The notes below the pieces were generated by a model. The model made no database searches and was not told the DNA's origin. It was given only the letters and a program-made list of their open reading frames with translations. 64,000 nucleotides of DNA from Symbiodinium natans (Eukaryota; Sar; Dinophyceae; Suessiales; Symbiodiniaceae). A program made the position numbers and the translations under genes. Below, in pieces: positions 60,009-64,000 of this stretch; positions within the stretch are counted from its first letter, which is position 1; each line of letters starts with the position of its first letter. The DNA is taken from assembly GCA_905221605.1 (NCBI GenBank), contig CAJNDS010002213.1, forward strand, positions 448,136-512,135, read 5' to 3'.

Positions 60009-60800
60009 TCACTGGAATCTCGGAAGTGGATGGGTGGAGACACGCCCACCCAAGCCAAGTATGTCATTGGTGCTGGTGTCTGGCACATTCAACTGTTGCA
60101 TCAGCTCTTCCGCGCAGGCGACTGGCACGCCCGTGGAATTCAGCAACGACAAACTTGATGTGGACACAAGGCCTCCTGTCACCATGCCAGCTGCACTCGG
60201 CCCAAGCAGTGTGCACATTTCCGACTTCTCTTGGAACTCGCTGAGCAAGTTGCCTTCCAAAATGCTGGCAAATTGCTTCTTGATCTGACCTTCCGCAGAA
60301 ACACGGCCTCCCATTAGGGTCAGGCTCATGTTCATGACCTGGTCTGGGCTCAGCACTTTAACGGCTGCCGTCATCGCTCGGATGGCCTCAGCCACGTCTG
60401 TGCTCGAGTCAGCATGCGCCAACGCGACGGCCCAACCGCCGTTGCTAGCGGTCCGGATGGCAATGCCAATGCAGGGCCCCATGCCCACTGTGTAGAGCAC
60501 ACCTGCTTTGTCATCTGGCAGCCAAAGCACGGTGAAGCTGCCTTGCTCCACAGCACGAATGACCGACCAACCCAGCAAACTGCTTGTCAACTTCCTGAGC
60601 TTCCGGCCGTAACGCAGGGTCTTCCGGAAATCCCCACGAGGAGGCGGCGTCTGAGCTTTGTACGTTTCCACCACATCGCTTAAATGCGCACCCCCCAGCT
60701 GCTTCCAACGCGCCTTGAGCGGCCCCCAGTCGGGTATCTCTACATCCCGGCGGATTGCAATGGCCACAGCAGCCAAAGCCAGGCCAGCAAATCGCAACAT
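60009..60800 (-). CDS. Putative Cys-His amidohydrolase/deamidase-like protein (NTAN1/CheD-like), 263 aa
   Basis: The longest ORF in the window, in a telomere-repeat-free island with even codon bias and no evident intron. ATG at 60800 begins MLRFAGLALAAVAIAIRR, a hydrophobic stretch fitting a signal peptide or membrane anchor, followed by a basic region (residues about 55-72). The core, residues 100-145, holds VGMGPCIGIAIR with Cys110 and VALAHADSST with His129 and Asp131. A Cys on one strand followed about 19 residues later by a His in an AH/TH-x-D context is the arrangement known for N-terminal asparagine amidohydrolase (NTAN1) and, more distantly, CheD deamidases. That similarity is by eye only. 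The ORF ends PRFQ then TGA. The same strand continues with codon-biased sequence (VKEWKLVNCAKPKSREL) after TTCCAG, so a further exon is possible. Plus-strand ORFs here are shadows. Confidence 0.6.
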   Translation of the reverse strand: MLRFAGLALAAVAIAIRRDVEIPDWGPLKARWKQLGGAHLSDVVETYKAQTPPPRGDFRKTLRYGRKLRKLTSSLLGWSVIRAVEQGSFTVLWLPDDKAGVLYTVGMGPCIGIAIRTASNGGWAVALAHADSSTDVAEAIRAMTAAVKVLSPDQVMNMSLTLMGGRVSAEGQIKKQFASILEGNLLSEFQEKSEMCTLLGPSAAGMVTGGLVSTSSLSLLNSTGVPVACAEELMQQLNVPDTSTNDILGLGGRVSTHPLPRFQ

Positions 60801-60819
60801 GGACTGAGCTTATCAAATC

Positions 60820-61270
60820 ACAGGCAATTCAATCTCGAACCAAGTTGCCATGATCATGTGGGGCTTGATGAAAGCTATGGGCCCTGCTGGGTTCCATATT
60901 ATATAGTATGCTCGTTATCGTTTCGGGTACAAAAAAAGGCTCATAACTTAGATCAACCCTCATGTCACGCTTTTGTCTGCCCACGTACTCGGTGACCCCT
61001 TTGATGTGTCAGGGTTTTCATATTGGTAACAGAGCAATTCAACTACTTACACCCTTCATTGTGTACATGCAACCATGCTTCTGAATGTAGGAAGCACCAT
61101 AACCGGTAACCCTAAACCCCAAACCCTAACCCATAAAGCTGCAGGGTAGATAAGAGTCCCAAGGAATGTGCAAGTGAAGAGCTCGCGGGCCAGGGGAAAG
61201 GCTCCAAACCCTACCTCGAAGCTACTACGGCGATATTGGGGGCTGCAGAGGTCATTAAGGGTTGATCTGG
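60820..61270. other. Unique spacer upstream of the 263-residue ORF
   Basis: No telomere array until about 61108. It should hold the 5' region of the preceding gene; no promoter motif or spliced-leader relic was convincing. Confidence 0.35.
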
Positions 61271-61347
61271 CTTGGGAGTTCGGGTTTAGGGTTTGGGGCT
61301 TAGGGTTTGCATCCTGCGCCCTACACCCTAAACCCTAAACCCTAAAC

Positions 61348-61411
61348 CCAGAAGGTGGCTGCTGAGGCCCAAGGCACACCGGGCGATCTGCTTGTTGTTC
61401 ATGTCCGGAAC
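61348..61411 (-). CDS. Internal exon, unknown protein
   Basis: It follows TCGCGCTGAG, phase 0, reads VPDMNNKQIARCALGLSSHL then L, and ends G|GTTTAG in the telomere tract. Very strong codon bias. Confidence 0.75.
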
Positions 61412-61499
61412 CTCAGCGCGACATGCGCATTCCTTGTGCCTTCTCAGCTTGGGTGCTTATAGGGCTTAAGGGCTTAAGGGCTTCAGGGCTTAAGGGCTT

Positions 61500-61552
61500 A
61501 GGGTTTAGGGTTTAGGGCTGAGGGTTTAGGGTTTAGGGTTTAGGGTTTAGGG
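61500..61552 (+). repeat. TTTAGGG array
   Basis: Short canonical array following GGGCTTAA variants. Confidence 0.9.
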
Positions 61553-61559
61553 TCCTCAA

Positions 61560-61890
61560 CTCCCCACGCAGCCCTTGAACCCTAAACCCTGAAGGGTTCG
61601 GGGTTCAGAGCATCTGCCCAAGGCCGAGAAGGGTCGCAACTAAGACCCTCCCAACACTCCCGAGATAACTACGGCTCAAGCCTACACTTCAAGGGACGAA
61701 AGGAGGGACCCTTATAAGGGACCTGGGCTTTTTTGGGGGTTATTTGGGGACTACTTCGGTATATCGGGACGCTACAAGGTATGTTTAGGGGTTATACAAG
61801 GGAATAAGATGGAGGTCCTCCTTGTGCCCCTTAAACACTGCCAAAGCCTCGACTCCCAAACCAGAAGTGTTTTTTTTGGGTTTAGGGCCT
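61560..61890. other. Unique spacer, no exon seen
   Basis: About 330 bp with weak inverted repeats and no codon-biased frame. Confidence 0.35.
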
Positions 61891-61909
61891 GGGCTTCAAA
61901 GCTCCAATC

Positions 61910-61980
61910 CCTGAGCGCCCGGCTGCCCGCGCCGCTTCATCTGCCACGGGGACGACGAGGCGGTTGAGTACCGCAACGTC
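61910..61980 (-). CDS. Internal exon with probable GA donor
   Basis: It follows ACCCTAG, phase 0, reads DVAVLNRLVVPVADEAARAA then GRS, and ends GG|GATTGG. No GT is close by. Confidence 0.7.
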
Positions 61981-62254
61981 CTAGGGTTCAGGGTCTGTAG
62001 ATCTTAGGGTTGCATGGGCAGCGATTATGTAGGTTTAGACACGGCATTTAGGGTGCCAGGGTGTGCGTATGAAAGCTCGATAGACCCCTAAACCCCTAAA
62101 ACCTTATACCCAAAGACCTCAAGCCCGAAATGCCCCAACGCCCCAAAGCCCTAAACCGTAAACACTTAAATCGAAACCCTGAACCCTAAACCCCCAAACC
62201 CCCAAACCCCTAAACCCCTAGACCCCTAAACCCCTAGACCCCAAACCCTAGAAC

Positions 62255-62342
62255 CGTCCTGGTAGACAGCCAGCGCGTGCATGAGAAGCGTGCTCCATCG
62301 CGGGCCGAGGCCTGCAAGTAAGCGAGGAGCCCCCTGGATGTT
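62255..62342 (-). CDS. Internal exon, unknown protein
   Basis: It follows CCCCTTAAG, phase 0, reads NIQGAPRLLAGLGPRWSTLL then MHALAVYQD, and ends G|GTTCTA. Flanked by C-rich (left) and G-rich (right) telomere-like tracts. Confidence 0.75.
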
Positions 62343-62474
62343 CTTAAGGGGTTTAGGGTTTAGGGCTAGGGTTTAGGTTTTAGGGTTTAGGGGGGTTTGG
62401 GGGGGTTAGGGTTTGGGAGTTAGGGTTTCGGGGTTTTAAGGCTTAGGGGTTTATGGTGTAGGGGGGCTGGGATT

Positions 62475-62596
62475 TTAGGGTTTAGGGTTTTTAGGGTTTT
62501 TAGGGTTTTTAGGGTTTTAGGGCTTATAGGGTTTATAGGGTTTATAGGGTTTATAGGGTTTATAGGGTTTATAGGGTTTAGGGCTTATAGGGTCCA
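62475..62596 (+). repeat. GGGTTTTTA and GGGTTTATA variant arrays
   Basis: Three GGGTTTTTA units followed by about seven perfect nine-base GGGTTTATA units. Confidence 0.95.
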
Positions 62597-62958
62597 CGAC
62601 TGCCAAGGGTTCGGCCAGGACCCCCAACAGAAAACATGATGGTTCTGCCTGCACCCCCCCCTTCCGTAGCCTGAGCCTTGACCTGGTGTGTTCCTACGAC
62701 CGGGTCTATGGAGGTTTCTGACATGAGGGGTACCTTCTTGGGGTCCTTATAAGAAGGGAACACTACTATTTGGGGGGGTGTATATTAGGGGTCCCTTGTT
62801 TTCGGAAACCCGCATATAGCCTTAGCAGCCCCCCCAAGTGACAGTACTGTAGTCAGGGTGCCCGTTTTGAAGGGTTGGCTACCTTTGCAAGAGAACCCAG
62901 AGCCCAAAAAAGCCAAAAGGGTATATGGAGGCTAGGCCCTTCTTTCGGGGTTCAGGGT

Positions 62959-63093
62959 TTGGGATGCTCCCCCCCTTGACTAAGCTTGAGACTATAGTCC
63001 CCTAATTGGGGTTAGAGTACCCTGAATAGGGATTAGAGTACCCCCGATTATACTCCCTACTAAGGACTGCTAGTAGAAGGGGGAACATCCCAA
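62959..63093. mobile_element. Inverted-repeat element, family A, copy 6
   Basis: TTGGGATGCTCCCCCCCTTG and TAGAAGGGGGAACATCCCAA. Internal duplication of TAATTGGGGTTAGAGTACCC-like text (GATTAGAGTACCC) expands the loop. Confidence 0.75.
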
Positions 63094-63260
63094 GTTCAGG
63101 GTCTAGCGCAAAGAGGCTTTCCTGTAAACCTTTATAAGCGCTGTAGATTAAGTTCGACACCCTCGCACTAAGCTTAAACTCCCGAAACCCTGAACCCTAA
63201 ACAACCAACCCTAAACCTCTAAGCCGCTGAACCCTCCTGAGAGTGTCTGGGCTCGCTCAC

Positions 63261-63351
63261 CGTCATCCGCTCCCTCGGCCATCGCCTGCCTGGCATATGG
63301 CTTATAGGGCATGGATGGACTTGGTGCTTCGGGTCGATGAGGATTTGGGAC
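63261..63351 (-). CDS. Internal exon, Pro-rich
   Basis: It follows CTTACCTGCCAG, phase 0, reads VPNPHRPEAPSPSMPYKPYA then RQAMAEGADD, and ends GAC G|GTGAGC. Among the clearest exons: acceptor, donor and codon bias all agree. Confidence 0.8.
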
Positions 63352-63480
63352 CTGGCAGGTAAGCGCTTAATTATGGTCTGCAAGCAACCCTTGCCACAAG
63401 ACAACCCTGCAAAACCTACACGCCTTAAGCCCTAAACCCTAAACCCTCAACCCTGAAGAACCCTGAATCGATTCAAGTCC

Positions 63481-63544
63481 TCAGTATCCAGGTCGGAGCC
63501 ACAACGCAACCTCGGCGTTGCCGACCAGCGCTGCCAAGCCCGGC
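63481..63544 (-). CDS. Exon, possibly 3'-terminal
   Basis: It follows CCAACCTAG, reads PGLAALVGNAEVALWLRPGY then TGA. A GTTGCG donor after GNAE is an alternative that would connect to the exon at 63351. Confidence 0.6.
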
Positions 63545-63954
63545 CTAGGTTGGGAAGGGGGAGGGTTTGGGTTTAGGGTTTAGGGTCTAGGCGGCCTAGG
63601 CTCTGGGGCAGGCTTTGAGGGTCTACGGTTGAATAAAAGCGGCGAGCTTAAACAGGCTGAAGGGTTCACAGGGCTTGGAGTGTAGCAATGAAGGGGCTTA
63701 GGGTTTAGGGCTTAGGGTTTGCAACCTAAGGTTTAGGGCTTAGGGCATTCAAGCCTAGGCGTGAGACCCTCATGCAGCTTCTACCCTTCAAGCCCAAAGA
63801 GCTGAGGAGCTGGGGAGTTTTTGCCTTGGGAATGCTGAAGCTCAACAGGTGCAATCGCCCCCTAGGGTCTAGAGCTTAGGCGGGTTTGGGGCTTACACAC
63901 AAAAACACACAAACAAAAAAAAAAAGAAAGAAACCTAAAGCCTAAACCCTAAAC

Positions 63955-64000
63955 CCTGAGACTGCTGCTGATCACCGAGCTGGGCCAGATCTTCCTTGCT
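63955..64000 (-). CDS. Exon running off the right edge
   Basis: Reads SKEDLAQLGDQQQSQ and ends G|GTTTAG in a CCCTAAACCCTAAACC tract. Its 5' part lies beyond the window. The plus strand is also open (LLLITELGQIFLA). Confidence 0.6.

Noticed and set aside
60800-60870. Dinoflagellate spliced-leader relic upstream of the 263-residue ORF
   Set aside because: The minus strand has GGCAACTTGGTTCGAG, only about 11 of 16 matches to the end of the known leader. Too weak to claim.
1-64000. Pure assembly artefact (telomere reads collapsed into contigs)
   Set aside because: The islands have consistent strand, codon bias and splice edges, and the interspersed element families recur with independent divergence. 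An artefact would not produce this order, though long-read confirmation is still the right test.
596-64000. CRISPR array
   Set aside because: Short repeats with unique spacers are superficially similar, but units are seven-base telomere repeats of variable number and the spacers are exons or inverted-repeat elements.
1-64000. tRNA or rRNA genes
   Set aside because: No tRNA-like cloverleaf with A and B box motifs and no conserved rRNA segment was recognised by eye; a tRNAscan or Rfam search would be decisive.

Overview
ORGANISM. The window looks like eukaryotic nuclear DNA, most likely from a dinoflagellate or close alveolate relative. This is inferred from four things: (1) Arabidopsis-type telomere repeat (TTTAGGG/CCCTAAA) used as dispersed filler; (2) GC-rich, very short exons with GT-AG splice sites plus some possible GA and GC donors; (3) nearly all readable exons on one strand over 64 kb; (4) dense families of 80-150 bp inverted-repeat elements between the exons. 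No rRNA, tRNA, CRISPR array or bacterial-type operon was seen.

LAYOUT. The sequence alternates between three components. First, (TTTAGGG)n and (CCCTAAA)n tracts, mostly 30-200 bp and up to about 400 bp. Second, short inverted-repeat elements of at least ten recurring families. Third, unique GC-rich islands of 30-200 bp. On the + strand the islands are usually preceded by CCCTAAA and followed by TTTAGGG, so each spacer between islands is itself an inverted repeat: TTTAGGG ... element ... CCCTAAA. Read on the minus strand, most islands translate into protein-like sequence with G/C-rich third codon positions, an AG at the 5' edge and usually GT at the 3' edge. They are best read as exons, and the telomere-repeat palindromes as their introns. 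In about twenty exons the GT donor lies inside the telomere repeat or a variant (exon|GTTTAGGG), and the CCCTAAAC tract lies just upstream of the next exon where a branch point and pyrimidine tract would be.

REGIONS. 0.3-7.5 kb: minus-strand exons, several joining in compatible phase, with an 895 bp TA-flanked inverted-repeat element at 2981-3875 and a duplicated exon plus intron at 6171-6530. 7.5-20.2 kb: more minus-strand exons, with apparent stops at 7891 and 9696 and a likely first exon at 20101-20186. 20.6-49 kb: more exons on the same strand with candidate stops at 20602, 21130, 22630, 27206, 35394, 38581, 41170, 44445 and 47337. It also holds a tyrosine-recombinase-like remnant at 29.25-29.55 kb and an intron-poor plus-strand coding island at 41.7-42.2 kb. 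49-59 kb: a likely first exon at 48884-49044 and many exons upstream of it. 59.6-61.1 kb: a telomere-repeat-free island with the only long ORF, a 263-residue protein resembling N-terminal asparagine amidohydrolase/CheD-type Cys-His deamidases. 61.3-64 kb: the exon/telomere-intron pattern resumes and runs off the right edge.

LIMITS. Exon edges were placed by eye from reading frame, splice dinucleotides and codon bias, and phase was sometimes used to choose between sites, so phase agreement is only partly independent. Many islands are open on both strands; the minus strand was preferred where codon bias and splice sites agreed. Apparent stops may be read-through of a donor into an intron. Except for two cases, no protein family was recognised.
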